From positions 1 to 64,000 of the forward strand of contig CAUYLG010021646.1 in assembly GCA_963573385.1 (NCBI GenBank): 64,000 nucleotides of DNA, written 5' to 3'. This DNA is from Cacajao melanocephalus (Eukaryota; Chordata; Mammalia; Primates; Pitheciidae). The position numbers and the translations under genes were made by a program. Position 1 is the stretch's first letter. Each line of letters starts with the position of its first letter. Of this stretch, positions 1 to 11,985 are shown in pieces. The notes beneath the pieces were generated by a model. It made no database searches, was not told the DNA's origin, and worked only from the letters and a program-made list of their open reading frames with translations.

Positions 1-106
1 AGCCTTTTTGCACTGGTTTCTTCCCATTTTTGTGGATTTAACCACCTGTCATCTTTGTAATTGCCGACTTTCAGATTGGGTCTGAATGGATGTTCGGCTT
101 GTTGGT

Positions 107-903
107 GATGAAGTTTTTTCTGTTTCTCAGTTTTCCTTTGACAGACACCCCTTCCCCACAGAGCTAGGCCTTCCCGGGTTCAGCTGTGCTTACTGTGAAA
201 CTCTCAGTCCTCAGCGCTTCCAATTGCTGTTCTCCTTGTGGGGATGGGACCAGCCAAGCCTGACTCAAAGGGCATCCAGTCACGTATACTCCACACTGAG
301 AAGCGCTGTGCCGCGCCTGGGTGCCGGCAAAACAGCCGCACTGGCCAAAAGAGTCACACTGGTGACCCATGTGGCTCCTCCGCCGGGAATCTTCCAGTTT
401 ATGGGCAACAGAAATTCGTTTGAAATTGCGGCGTCCACTTGCTCTCTGTGCTTTCACTGGGAGCTACAATCCTGAGCTGTTGTTAATCGGCCATCTTGGA
501 TCTGTCCGCCCGGTGATGAAGTTTTTTCTGTTTCTTAGTTTTCCTTTGGCAGACGCCCCTTCCCCACAGAGCTGGACCTTCCCGGTTCGGCTGTGCTTAC
601 TGTGAAACTCTCAGTCCTCAGAGCTTCCAATTGCTGTTCTCCTTGTGGGGATGGGACCAGCCGAGCCCGACTCAAAGGGCACCCCGTCCTGTATACTCCG
701 CACAGAGAAGCGCTGCGCCGAGGCGCCGGCAAAATAGCTGCGGCGGCCAAAAATGTCACGCTGGTGACCTGTGTGGCCCTCCACCGGGATTCTCCCGGTC
801 TGTGGGCAACAAAAAATCATCTGAAAGTGCAGCGTCCACTCGCTCTCTGTGCTTTCACTGGGAGCTACAATCCCAAGCTGTTGTTAATCGGCCATCTTGG
901 ATC
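107..903 (-). repeat. Two tandem ~400-bp diverged units resembling an L1 5' UTR in antisense
   Basis: Unit 1 starts at 107 and unit 2 at 516, both with GATGAAGTTTTTTCTGTTTC. Both end with GGGAGCTACAATCC..GCTGTTGTTAATCGGCCATCTTGG, at 500 and 900. The ending resembles the reverse complement of the L1 5' terminus (GGCCATCTTGG preceded by CTGTT and GGGAGCT). The block is moderately rich in CpG compared with the rest of the window. Several overlapping open frames here are by-products of the repeat and not genes. The family assignment is tentative. It could also be part of another LTR or a low-copy repeat. Confidence 0.55.
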
Positions 904-3671
904 ACTCTCCAGATTCAGTAGTTTTAAGTTGGGACCAGGGAACCATACTGACCTGAAATTCTGTAGCATCCAAGTGAGGAAATGGCTGATGCCTTGGTCC
1001 ATTCAGTCATTTACGCTAGACTATACCTAAACCAGAGAGCTTTTGGTTGGAAGTTACAGAGACCAACTGGAGCCAGCTTACCTGAAAGAAGAAATGTGTG
1101 GCAGGATCCCTGGGTGTCTTGCAGAACAAAAGGGCAAAGCGCAAGCTTTGGGAAGGGACTGACCCCAAGAACCAATGTGCTTCCAGGATCCTATGGTGTG
1201 CTCTCTCCATCTCTCATTTCTGCTTCTCCTGATGACCAACGCTCTCTTCTCTCTGTGTTTTCATGCATGTGATGGACTCTGTGCAACTCCTGAAGGTGCT
1301 TTTCCTCTGGACACTGAACACAGATTAGCACTCTTTAAGTACCCATTCTAAATTACCAGGCAGAGAATATGACTGACCCAAGTCAGGTCAGCTGTTCTCA
1401 CCAGGTTCAGGGGCCTAGGGTTATAGTACTCATCTCTCCAACCCCATAGGGATATGTTGGAGGGGGCATAATTCTAGAGGAAATAAGTCATCACTTGTTT
1501 GGTGAATATCAAAAGAATCTACTAAGAGTTGGTATCCTATACTGACATATTTTTAAAATTGTTTTCCCTCAATAGCCAGAAAATAAAAAAGAAAACCTTG
1601 TAACTTTGAGTGTCTGATAAAGATTTTTAAAAATATTTCTAATTTACACTTAGCATCGATCTCATTGAAACATCAGTTTTAGCGAAATCCTCAAGATGAT
1701 GCCTCTCCTGACTACTTGAAATGGTAACGGATCTTAACTCCTTTGGAGAGTGTGCTTCTCCTTCTAAATGGCTCACTTTCCCCAGATAGTTCTGGCCCTT
1801 TAACATGCTTCTTTCTAGGGTGCAGAGAGTTCTGTTCCAACAAGACATGTTCTATGGGTGAGTGCCACATCCATTGATGTTGGAATTTTTTAAATGAATA
1901 CTTCTACCTATTAGACCATAAGTTCTTCTGAAGTCAAGAGATTCTATCTCAATCATCCTATAGCTGTAGCACCTATTAAAGTGCTGGCTCAGAGTGGCTA
2001 CCCAAGATATGTTGTTGACTTTAGGAATGGATGAGAAGTCTTGCTCTTCAAAAAGTAATCTGATAATACGCTTAGTGAGAAGTCATTGTGTACCAGAAGA
2101 CAATGCCAGGAGAGAGTTCTGAAATTCAGGATTGTTGTGCCTTTCTGGGAGAAGAGTTCATGATCACCTCACTAGGGATCAGAGGAAGGGAAGAGGAACT
2201 CAGAGATTTGTCAGTGTGAGAAGCAGACCCAGGAGTTAGAAGCGGTAGCCCCATGACTCACAAATTAAATTCCCCTTTGGGCAGGCCTTCCTATTTTCCT
2301 TAGCATCTCTGTCTTGATCTCGGCCTGCTTACTACAAGATGTGCTTGAGTCATGAGAACCAGGAGTGTTACTTCTCAGAGGTGCCAAATGGCAGTTATCA
2401 CAGGGTCATCATAGAGGGGATGTAAAGACCTTTCATGAATGTTTATTCTAATTGCAGTACAATAAAACCTTAGACTTCACAATCCATCATTCCTCTATAA
2501 AATCGATATTACAGGGCTCAAATATCTTTATCATGACAGTATTTTATTCTAAAAGTGTATTTTTCTACATTTTCTAACTTCTAAAATAATAAAAAGTAGC
2601 TTTGGCATGACGGTTGTCTGACATAAATGAAAACACAATTTAATGGCATTTTATGAATTTAAACTGAAGCAAATATTTGACATGCTTTATTTAAATTAAT
2701 TTGCTGTGCGTGCTCTGCTGTTTCAATAGCAGCAGGGCTTTGTTTTATTATATGTTTACTCCACTGGGCTCTGAGGCTTGCTTGTGAAGAAACAGAAGCT
2801 AAGGGATCCAGGGAGTCCCGACTCGAAGAGTCCCACGGGCCCACACTCTGGTTCTGTTGCCAGGAAAAACTGGCTGAATTGGGGCAGGAAGTTTTGTAAC
2901 AAAACGATTACATCCACTTTTGCAAGGCAAGAGTGGACTATTCATCTCCATGTTGGTGGTATTTTTGCCATATAAGCAGCTAATTCCTTTCCGTAATTCT
3001 CCTCTAAACCAGTCTTAATGTGCATGCTATATAAATTCTGAACTGAATAATTTTGGGGAACGTTGTAAAAAACATCCTTGCTAAACTTTCTAGAAAAACA
3101 ATCTGCCAGTTCTATGATACTATCGCTTCAGGGGAAACTGTGGCAAGCTATCTCATTGATTTACTATCTGATACTTTAAAGATAAATATACCCAACTCCT
3201 GGATTTATAGAATAAATTTGCTTTGAAATAAGCAAATAATACTATTTTGATTTGAAATTCCAGACACTTCTTTACTTTCTTCTTATAATTGCTTCCTAAA
3301 TCAGTAGTTTGTAGATCCAATTAAGAGTTTTCCAACAGCTTATGGTTATAGGGATAGTATTTGACTATGGTTGTTATTTGCTTTGCTTAACCACTAACCT
3401 GGTACAGTGACCCCCATCCTGGAAGAGGGATAGAAAACAGTAATGACAGTGCTGACTCTTACCAGGCAAAGGCCATGGTGGATGCAGGATAGAGGTTGTA
3501 AGCTGAGTCAGGTTCAAAAGTAATAGATAACTTTTGCACACGTGAATGGTAACTTGTGGTGCCTTTTTAAATTTTTTCACTTTTGCACAAAGGTCTTCAC
3601 AGTTCTTAGGATCGAGTGCACTTCGAAGATGAGGATGTAATTTATAGACAAAGTATCTGAACTTAGAAGAG
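904..3671. other. Unassigned intronic sequence
   Basis: The stretch 904-1500 looks like an old interspersed element that I cannot name. 1905-2020 resembles an L2 3' end (TAGACCATAAG..., then a GTGCTGGCTC-type motif). 2660-2800 is AT-rich with FOX- and homeobox-like words but has no proof of function. Otherwise I recognise nothing. Confidence 0.4.
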
Positions 3672-3687
3672 AAAAACTCCTAAATAC

Positions 3688-4003
<316 letters not shown>

Positions 4004-5084
4004 TCATAAATACATTTTAGAAAATAATTTAACACATACACATACACACACCCCATAAAGCCTGTCTCCATCATTTGGAAAATGTTAGTTCCAGTCTCAG
4101 GAAAAAGAAGGAAATTTAAAAATACAGTACAAGATTGTCCCTGGTCCAGAGATCTGTACATTTAACAAAGCATCCATTCTTTATTAGTTAGAAAGAGTTT
4201 AGATACAGCCCTTTCAAGCCAACATCAGGCTATGAATTCTTAACTCTTTAGGTTTACTATTGGGCCAAATAATTATTGAGTCAACTGGAAAAGTTTACTT
4301 TCTAGAAGTTGTTGCCTCTGCCAGTTTTTTTTCAACTCCAGTGTCAAGCATCAGAGGTGAGGTGGCTTGGAAGTGCCATGAACAAACTCCCGAAAATGAG
4401 GGTCGGGGAGTTAGGGAGGGAGAAATTCTTTAGGTGGCCAGGCAACTGTGAAATAATGAAAAGGAGATAAGAGCCAAGAAAATCAGGAGGCAGGAGAAAA
4501 ACTAGGAGCAGAAGAATATACTGGATTACATTTTTCTCAAAGATAACCTGGAAACAGGCTTTATCATCCAAAGACCATTTTCTCTCCCATCTAGCAATTC
4601 AAAAAGGAGAAAGAAACAGACCAGTGCTGCAAAAGAGTTCAGCTTAAATAACTTTACCAGGTAATTGAAAAAAGCTTATAGGTGTTTGGTCAAAAACCTT
4701 TCTTCTTCTTCTTTTTTTTTTTTTTTTAACTGTTAACAAATAAAAACAAAGCTGTTGGAAGAAGGCTCATGCTTCCTAGGCTGGTCCAGAGAAAACTAGA
4801 AACAATTGCCCCAGCAAAATAATGGCTCCTACTGGTTTTCTACTAAGAAACAGGAAAATTCTTCTAAGTTAATTCCATAAATACTCTGTGAAGAATGTCT
4901 ATTTGCTTTTAGGATACAGTCTTTGCCTTCAAGGAGTCTGTCATCTACTTCTGAGGAGGCGGCTGACTCCCATCTTAGGAAACATGAGATGGTTTCTGCC
5001 CACGTGCTCACTCGTGTGGTACGGCAGGAGTCAGAAGGGAGAAGCACAGGAAAGTCGTCTGGAGCACATGATTATATTAGTTGT
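4004..5084. other. Unassigned intronic sequence
   Basis: No gene or clear repeat was recognised. A CTT/T-rich run lies at about 4702-4728. Confidence 0.4.
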
Positions 5085-5610
5085 CTATTGCTCAGTCACA
5101 AATGACCCCACACTAAGTGGCTTAAGACAACAGTCATCCAGTGCTTCACAGTTCCTGAGGGCCAGGAATCTGGAAGCAACTTAGTTGGTTGGCTCAGGCT
5201 CAGGGTCTCTTGTGAGGTTGCAGTCAAGCCGTTAGCTGGGGATACAGTCATCTCAAGGCAGAAATGGCAGAAGATTTGCTTCTACACACACCCATGGGTC
5301 CTTGGGGGCCTCTGCTTTTCATGTGGGCCTCTCCACAGGGCTACTTTACAACATGGGCGCTGGCTCCCACCAGAGTGAGCAGTCTGAGGGAGAAAAAGCC
5401 CCAAGGCAGAAGCCAAGTCTTTTTATAACCCAGTCTTAAAGGTGACCTAGTCTTTTTATAACTCAGTTACCTCTGCCACCTTCTAACTGTTAGAAGTGAG
5501 CCAATAAATCCAGCCCCTATTCCAGGGGAGGGAATTAGATGAGGGTGTGAACACCAGGAGGGAGCATGACTAGGGACCATCCCAAAGGCTGCCATCCACA
5601 GGAACCAACA
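5085..5610. mobile_element. Ancient interspersed repeat, family unnamed, copy 1
   Basis: Begins TTGTCTATTGCTCAGTCACAAATGACC...CTAAGTGGCTTAAGACAACA and includes a recognisable central part (GGTTGCAGTCAAGC, GTCATCTCAAGGC, GTGGGCCTCTCCACAGGG). It shares its start with the sequence at 11490. I recognise it as a recurrent mammalian repeat but cannot name the family with confidence. Confidence 0.6.
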
Positions 5611-5647
5611 GTGCTGTGTCTAGTGTTCTTCTGATACACCATCTTTT

Positions 5648-5918
5648 TACTTATTTATTTTAATTTTACTTTAAGTTCTGGGATATATATGCAGAACATG
5701 CAGGTTTTTTACATAAGTATACATGTGCCATAGTGGTCATCTAGGTTTTAAGCCCCGCTTGCATTAGGTATTTGTCCTAATGCTCTCCACCCTTGCCCCC
5801 CACCCCCCAACAGGCCCAGTGTGTGATATTCTCCTCCCTGCGTCCATGTGTTCTCATTGTTAAACCACTACTTACCACTTACCAGTGAGAACATGTGGTG
5901 CTCGGATTTCTGTTCCTG
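5648..5918 (-). mobile_element. L1 3'-end fragment, 5'-truncated, with target-site duplication
   Basis: Antisense L1 3' UTR and ORF2 end: TTTAATTTTACTTTAAGTTC, ACATGTGCCATAGTGGT, AGGCCCAGTGTGTGATATT, AGTGAGAACATGTGGTG. It is flanked by near-identical 15-bp repeats, GATACACCATCTTTT (5633-5647) and GATACACTATCTTTT (5919-5933), the signature of target-primed retrotransposition. Confidence 0.93.
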
Positions 5919-6024
5919 GATACACTATCTTTTTTTTAAAAGGGATAAGATAGTCAATTGTTTATACAACAAAAGGCCGGAATTCAAAAGGAGAAAAAAA
6001 GAGACGGAAATCGATGAATAAATT

Positions 6025-6360
6025 CCACACGGATTTCTTTAATGCCCACTGTGCCTCACTGATGTGCTAGGTGCTGGAGATACAAAATGAATAGACAGCC
6101 CCTCCTTAGCACTCAGGCTGGTGCTGGACAGAGACGTGGAAACATGTTGGAGGTGATACATTGGGATAAGTATTTTAATAGACATATTTTCTGGGTACTG
6201 CATGACAACAAATAGGAGAAGCTGGGTCTTGAAGGATGCGTAGGAGTTCATTAAGCTGGGTGGATGGAGAAAGCATTTGAGGCTGAAGACTATTATAGAG
6301 AGAGGAGAGAGCCAGGATGAGGTTGAGGTTATATAGGCCTGAAGCATGGGGTATGTGTCA
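6025..6360 (-). mobile_element. L2 fragment (antisense)
   Basis: Contains degraded antisense L2 words: GATGTGCTAGGTGCTGGAGATAC, GGGTCTTGAAGGATG-GTAGGAGTT, and GGTTGAGGTTATATAGGCC-type motifs. Diverged, and the boundaries are approximate. Confidence 0.6.
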
Positions 6361-6363
6361 GGT

Positions 6364-6423
6364 AGGGGGACAGGGAAGTGGGGATTAGACAGAAGGGGGA
6401 CAGGGAAGTGGGGATCAGACAGT
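6364..6423. repeat. Two-copy 30-bp minisatellite
   Basis: The unit AGGGGGACAGGGAAGTGGGG plus ten bases is present at 6364-6393 and again at 6394-6423, with two mismatches. Confidence 0.95.
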
Positions 6424-6589
6424 GAGGCTGACAGACAAGAAAGCAAGGGCTATCAATAGCCTCAGGTACTAAGGGAGACTCTCAGACTCCATCAGGTGAT
6501 GGTATCAAAGGACTCATGTAATATTCCTGGAACATAGGCATATTCAGTTATCATTAGCTGTGGTTCTATTTTAGAGAAAGAACTCTGAT

Positions 6590-6755
6590 GGCAACGCGGA
6601 TGCCAGTCAGATTGGCTTAGGGCCCACCCTAACATCCTCATTAATCATCTCTTCAGTGGTCCTATTTCCAAAAACACATTCTCAAGTACTAGGGGTTAGG
6701 ACTTCATCGTATGAATCTTGGGGGACACGATGTAGTTTCTAACTGAGCTAACATA
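6590..6755 (-). mobile_element. MLT1-type LTR fragment (antisense)
   Basis: TAGGGCCCACCCTAA, ACATTCTCAAGTACTAGGGG and TTAGGACTTCATCGTATGAATC are the antisense 5' part of MLT1/MaLR LTRs. Confidence 0.75.
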
Positions 6756-7072
6756 AGTGTTTAGAAAGTGGTTAGAATATAGCCCACGAAAGTGCTCTCA
6801 ATAACCGCTAACAATTCGGAAGGAAAACAGAAAACACATTGTTTCTGAACCAATATAACAGAAGGGCACTCTCGGATCAGCACCTTTTTAAAAGTGTTTT
6901 GAGGCCTATTTGGAAAGTTGAAGGAGGCTTCTATTACTCAGTGTTCCTTCATGGGATCATCCTTCCAGAGCAGCCTAGCGCCACTAAGGATGGCTTCCCA
7001 ATTCTTCTTTCTATCCCGCCTAACCTGGTAGGTAATTATTGTGCCCATCATTTACAGAACCCATTTCATCTG
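6756..7072. other. Unassigned intronic sequence
   Basis: Nothing recognised between the MLT1 fragment and the next Alu. Confidence 0.4.
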
Positions 7073-7074
7073 TT

Positions 7075-7352
7075 TATTTTTTTGTTTGTTTGTTTGTTTC
7101 TTTGTTTGTTTGAGTCAGAGTCTCACTCTGTCTCCCAGGCTGGAGTGCAGTGGTGTGATCTCAGGTCACTGTAACCTCCGCCTCCTGGATTCAGGTGATC
7201 TCCCACCTCAGCCTCCCAAGTAGCTGGGATTACAGGCATGCGCCACCATACCAGGCTAATTTTTGTATTTTTAGTAGAGATGGGGTTTTGCCATGTTGGC
7301 CAGATTGGTCTTGAACTCCTGGCCTCAGGTGAGCCACCACGCCTGGCCTCAC
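7075..7352 (-). mobile_element. Alu SINE with internal deletion (minus strand)
   Basis: A (TTTG)n tail at 7077-7112 is followed by an antisense Alu (CAGGCTGGAGTGCAGTGG, GTAGCTGGGATTACAGGC, TTTTTAGTAGAGATGGGG). Near the end, CCTGGCCTCAGGT joins directly to GAGCCACCACGCC, so about 45 bp containing the usual CCCAAAGTGCTGGGATTACAG segment is missing. Confidence 0.95.
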
Positions 7353-7364
7353 CTGTGGTTTCTT

Positions 7365-7512
7365 ATATGCTCTTCACAACAGTCTTATTAAATGAGAATT
7401 ACAATTTTACAAATGGGGAAAACTGGATTCAGAGAGGTTGAGTAATTTGCCTAAATTTACACAGCCCATCAACAGCAGAGCTGGGATTCACACGCAGGCA
7501 TTTTCCTGGCAG
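7365..7512 (-). mobile_element. MIR SINE fragment (antisense)
   Basis: ATTTTACAAATGGGGAAAACTG, AGAGAGGTTGAGTAATTTGCC and CAGCAGAGCTGGGATTCACAC match the antisense MIR core. Confidence 0.85.
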
Positions 7513-7985
7513 CACACCGCCCTCTGAGGTGGTGCTGGTTCGGCCGTGGGCGGCATCTTCGTGGGATCTCAGCTCCTGTCTCAGCCCAGGCACTGCTCTG
7601 ACGTCTCTGGCCTCCACCACTGGTGTAGTGAGGCAGAGGGGCTGACCTCCCGGAAAAGGCCCCTGTGTCCCTGCGGAAGGGAAGAGGGCTGAGGGCACAT
7701 GCTTAGTGCTCGGCTCCCTGCTCGCTCAGTCAGCCCTGGGTAGGAATCGCTCAGCTGCCTTTCAGCCAGCCGGTCAGTCAGTTCCGCTCCTGCCTTGCCC
7801 AGGGAAGCCAGAGACAAGGCCAGTGGGAAAGAGTTCTGCAGGGGAGTCACGCTTCCTGTCGTACTGTGGCTAAGAGCAGCTCCTGTCCGCAGGACAGGAG
7901 GACTAAATAAATGCCAAGCAGCCAAAACATGCAGGAGAGGGTGGAGCAGAGGTGGGCACAGCCGAGACAGCCTGTGTGGGTGTGG
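7513..7985. other. Unassigned, GC-richer intronic sequence
   Basis: Open frames on both strands here have no recognisable domain, and no promoter or splice structure can be supported. Confidence 0.4.
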
Positions 7986-7989
7986 GGAA

Positions 7990-8402
7990 TGCAGACTGGA
8001 GACGACCTTGTATTCGGTTCCTGGCACTGCCTGAACACGGTGCCACAGGCTGGGGCTTCCACAGCAGGCAGGCAGCGCCTCACAGTCCTGGAGGCTGGGA
8101 GTCCGAGGTCCAGGCGTCCGCAGGCGGTGAGAAAGGGATCTGTTCCAGGCCTCTCTCCTTGGCTTCTATATGGCCACTTCCTCCCGGTGTCTCTTCCCGT
8201 CATCTTCCCTCTGTACGTGTGTCCAAGTTTCTTCTTCTTATAAGGACACTAGTCATATTGGAATAGGGCCCACCCATAGGACCTATTTTAATTTGATCAA
8301 CTCTTTAAAGGCCCTAGTTCCAAATACAGAGACATTCTGAGGTACTGGAGGGTAGGGCTCCAACACATGAACTCTGCTGGGGACCCAATTCCGATAACAA
8401 CC
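7990..8402 (-). mobile_element. MLT1-type MaLR solitary LTR (antisense)
   Basis: Antisense MLT1 landmarks in order: CCTCACAGTCCTGGAGGCTGG, GAGGTCCAGGCGTC, CCTCTCTCCTTGGCTTCTATATGG, CTTCTTATAAGGACACTAGTCATATTGG, GGGCCCACCCATAGGACC, ACATTCTGAGGTACTGGAGG. Non-coding fossil of an endogenous retrovirus-like element. Overlapping ORFs are artefacts. Confidence 0.85.
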
Positions 8403-8764
8403 CTGACCTGGCTTTCCTGAAGGCTTGGGAGCTTTTCTGACTAAACCTTTTCCTTATAGAAGGGCGGGGGCTCCATGCTGAGGGAACAGCAGGACTCACT
8501 TGCCCTGGGGAGGGGACTGACCAGCAGGAATGTCAGCTGACGGGGCAGGAGGTGCTCTCCACACTGAGCAGACCTGGAGACAGTAGCCACAGCCAGAGTG
8601 AGAAGGAGAAATGAGCACCCAACTCACAGCAGAGGCAAAGCAGGGGTGAGGGCGAAGGATGGAGTTCAGGGGCTGCTGAAGCTGCGAGATGTTGGCAGCT
8701 GCACAAAGTGTCGATTCTAGTGAGCTGTGTTCACCGCTGCCTGCCTCCTCTGCTTGGGTGGAGT
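8403..8764. other. Unassigned intronic sequence
   Basis: No recognisable gene or repeat. Confidence 0.4.
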
Positions 8765-8905
8765 AGTTATCCATCCTCTTGAAGCCTCCATGTCCCATAT
8801 ATAAAGCAGATACTCATAGTACTTACCTTGCAGTATTGTAAGGAATGCAGAGACAGTGCATGCAGAGTGCCTGGCCCCGGGCCTGGAAAAGACAGCCACG
8901 CATTG
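8765..8905 (+). mobile_element. MIR-like fragment
   Basis: TACTCATAGTACTTACCTTGCAG, a following AAGGAATGCAGAGAC and GTGCCTGGCCCC follow the order of the MIR 3' half. Diverged. Confidence 0.55.
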
Positions 8906-10861
8906 AGCATTGGCTGAATGAGAAGTGACAGCTGGAATCACAGTAATATGAAATATTAAAGATGCTAGCTGAACCACTGAACCCAAGGGAGATTTTTCAC
9001 CCTCGAAACTCCCTTCAAAGACCGGTTCCTTCTAGGACCAGCCTCATCATAGGCAAAAAAGTGTGAATCCTCGAAGAGCTCCTGGGCGTCAGCCTCCTTC
9101 CTACACCCCGCCGTGCAGCCTATCACAGCATCCTCCATGAGGCTGCACCTTGGAGAAGGTTTTTGGAGACTAGAAGCCCTTTGTGAATGTGTAAACTCAA
9201 CATCCCACCTAGAAGAGCATTCCACAGAGGCGCAGTCTGGCCTGGCTCTGATTCCCTGCAGGCTGCACGTAACAGATTACCTCAAAAGGAAGGCATTGCT
9301 AAAAAACTTCTGCCTCCCTCCTACTTCTTCCTCTTTGTCTCCTCCCTCCTCCCAGGATCTGTTACAGGAGTTTTATTCCCCTTAATTTACTCTCTGCAAA
9401 TTGCTTAGCTTGAATACTGTTATTCCATCGTTCTGTGAATGGAGTGTCGTGAGATTTCAGCCCACTCGCTCTGCACACAGCACTCATTCTGCTGGGAGAG
9501 AGCTGCCCCTGTGGAACGGAAGCCAGGACCTGCCTGCCAGGGGCCCAGGGTACCTTGTGAAATACCTAATCATGCGGCTTCTCATTTGTACAGGGATTTA
9601 CAGTTTCCAGATGACAGTCATCCCTGTCGGCTCATTTACATAAATACCATAGAAGAAGACATAATGCCTTTCATCTGTACAGCTCTGTTTCCGTTTACCA
9701 AGTACTCTCATATATATTACCTAATTTATAGATAATATATGATAAGATGATACTCTAAAAATATATTGATTCCTTCCATATGAATAGTGCTATTACAATC
9801 CATTACAGAAAAAGAACGCGGGTCTGCTGGTCCCTTCAACTCTGAGCACTGAGGCATAAGCCCTGTCCTTCATGGGAATCCATCCTCAGGGCCCACTGCT
9901 GTGGGAATGCAGCCTTCCAGAGGCCCCTTCAGCTGCGCCTTCTCATCTTAGGGAGGCTTCCCTTCCCTCAGCCATGGGTCCTCTGGCCTCCCAGTCATCC
10001 TCAGCAGTGTGCACTGGCTGTTCATAAGGTCCACTCATGCACCACTGCAGCAGGATATCCTACTTTCTCTCATTTGCACATGTGGCCACCCTGGGGAGCT
10101 GGATTGGGATAAGCATACGCTGACCACATTTCAAGACCCTTTGTCTGGCACTCAAGCCCTGCTGTAATATTTATGGGATAATTGTATAACTTCTTTAAAA
10201 AGCTTAAAGAATATCCTTGGTTAACCTAGGGGGTCCATCCATCCTGCGGCCTCAGGCATATTTGATCCTGTCTTCCATATCTTCTGATCTTTCCTACCCT
10301 CCAACTCTATACTCCAACCATGTTAATTTATATGCCATCCCCTAAAATTCAGCAGTCTCACTTTCATCTGGGCTTCTGCAGGTGCAATTCTTCCTGTCTG
10401 TAACCCTCGCACCTCATCTTTGTTGTGCTAACTCTTATTCATTGCTTTAGACTGGTTTTCCTGGAAACATATTCTGAGCCAGGGATTTGCATGTAGGAGG
10501 TTTATTGCAGGGAACTTCTGGGAGATGGGCCTCTAAGAAAGTGAGGAAGGCAAGACTGGGCAGTGGAAAGAGCTGACTCATATGTGGCTTTCACTGAGGC
10601 CTCAGTCGACCCTAGAGGAAGCTCTGAAACTAGGATGAACCATCAGAATTGTCTCAAATTGAGGCAAGGGGCCAGGAGTTTGTATCTCTACAAAGATCTG
10701 GAAAGGGAAACATTGCATGGGGAAGTTCCCTCTACTCAGGGCAATTCTCAGTGAGGCCCACAGCTATGAGCTTTCAGCAGGCAGTATTCCCTACATGAGA
10801 GTTCAGTGCATCTGCCCCAAAGAGGAGGTCTGAACAGAGCACTCCAGCATCCTCCACATCA
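8906..10861. other. Unassigned intronic sequence
   Basis: A short MIR-like antisense segment may lie at about 9665-9740. 10440-10560 resembles an old repeat (GGTTTATTGCAGGGAACTTCTGGGAG) that I cannot name. No exon or promoter is supportable. Confidence 0.4.
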
Positions 10862-11072
10862 GAGTTCCCAAACTTTGGTGCACATTAGGGTTACATGGGA
10901 AGCGTTTTGAAATGCCAGCATTCGGGTCATACCCTATACCATTTGAGTTAGACTCCCACCCGAGACATCCCGATTAAATGAGTCTGAGGTGGGACCCAAG
11001 CATGGGGTGGAGGGTGGTTAATCTTCTCCAATGATTCCAATGTGCAGAATTGTTTGGAACCTATTGTTCTGT
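10862..11072 (+). mobile_element. MER5-like hAT-Charlie DNA transposon fossil
   Basis: Starts CAGAGTTCCCAAACTTTGGTGCACATTAGGG and ends with an ATGATTCCAATGTGCAG...TTGGAACC segment, the order of MER5-type non-autonomous elements. The terminal inverted repeats are degraded. Confidence 0.7.
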
Positions 11073-11169
11073 ACTGCGGGAATCCAGGGAAAAACCTCTT
11101 CCACTGAGAAGTCCGCCGCCCGACTGCTCAAAATTGCACTGTGCTCCCCATCCCTCTTACCCTGTATTC

Positions 11170-11350
11170 TTGCCTATCACAGGAGCTCTACCACACTGAA
11201 CTGTGATTGCCATTGTCTGCACCCACACCAGACTGGTTTTGAAGACAGGGACTGTGCTCAGGGCACCACTGTGACCCACACCTTAGCACAGTGCTTCACA
11301 GCATTGAATACATGATTGAAAATAAGAATACATGGACAAATGGGCCAATA
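11170..11350 (+). mobile_element. L2 3'-end fragment
   Basis: GACAGGGACTGTGCTCAGG..., CCTTAGCACAGTGCTTCACA and the tail ATCAATGAATAAAC resemble the L2 3' terminus (CACAGTGCCTGGCACA...AATAAA...TGAA). Confidence 0.6.
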
Positions 11351-11390
11351 TATCAATGAATAAACGCTTTCAGTCATAAATATGTGACGA

Positions 11391-11462
11391 AAGAGAGAGA
11401 AGGAAGGAAGCAAAAAAGGAAAGAAGAAAGGAGGAAGTTAAGAAGAAGGAAGGAAGGAGCAA
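11391..11462. repeat. Purine-rich (GAAG/GGAA) low-complexity tract
   Basis: An almost uninterrupted A/G run on the plus strand with repeated GGAAG and GAAAG units. Confidence 0.9.
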
Positions 11463-11489
11463 GGGATGTCCACTGACTTGCTGTCCTTA

Positions 11490-11985
11490 GCTGGCTGTAT
11501 TTGTCTTCTGCTGTGTAACAAATTATCACAAACTTAGTGGCTTAAAACAACACTCATTTATTCTCTCTCAGTTTTTCTAGGTCAAAAGTCTGGGCATGAC
11601 ATAGCTGGGTCCTCTGCTCAGGCCTCTTAAGGCTGCAGTCAGTGTTTCAGTTGGGTCAGGTTCTCGCCTGGAGCTCAGGGTCCTCTTCCAAGCTGATTCA
11701 GGTTGGTAGGGAAATTCACTTCCTGTGGTTAAAAGACTGAAGTCCCTAGTTCCCAGCTGGCTATTGGCAGAGGGCTGATCTCAGCTTCTGGAGCCCAGCC
11801 CTAGGTCCTAGCTACATGGCCACATTCATAGTCCATTTACAACATAGCTGTTGACTTCCTTTATTATTATTTTGCATATTTTGGCTGTCTACTTTCTTCC
11901 AGACCAACAGTAGAGTGTGTCTGATATATCACCTTCTTTTAAAGGCTCACGTGATTAGATCAGGCCATCTAGGATAAAGCCCCTT
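11490..11985. mobile_element. Ancient interspersed repeat, family unnamed, copy 2
   Basis: TCTTCTGCTGTGTAACAAATTA, ACAAACTTAGTGGCTTAAAA, GTCAAAAGTCTGGGCATGACAT, then GGGTCCTCTGCTCAGGCC and AAGGCTGCAGTCAGTGTTTC. Same order of landmarks as the repeat at 5085. Confidence 0.6.

Noticed and set aside
593..1030. 145-codon plus-strand frame and its neighbours
   Set aside because: Explained by the two-copy 400-bp repeat. The same open frames recur in each unit.
7581..8027. 148-codon minus-strand frame
   Set aside because: It overlaps an MLT1-type LTR and GC-rich unassigned DNA, with competing frames on both strands.
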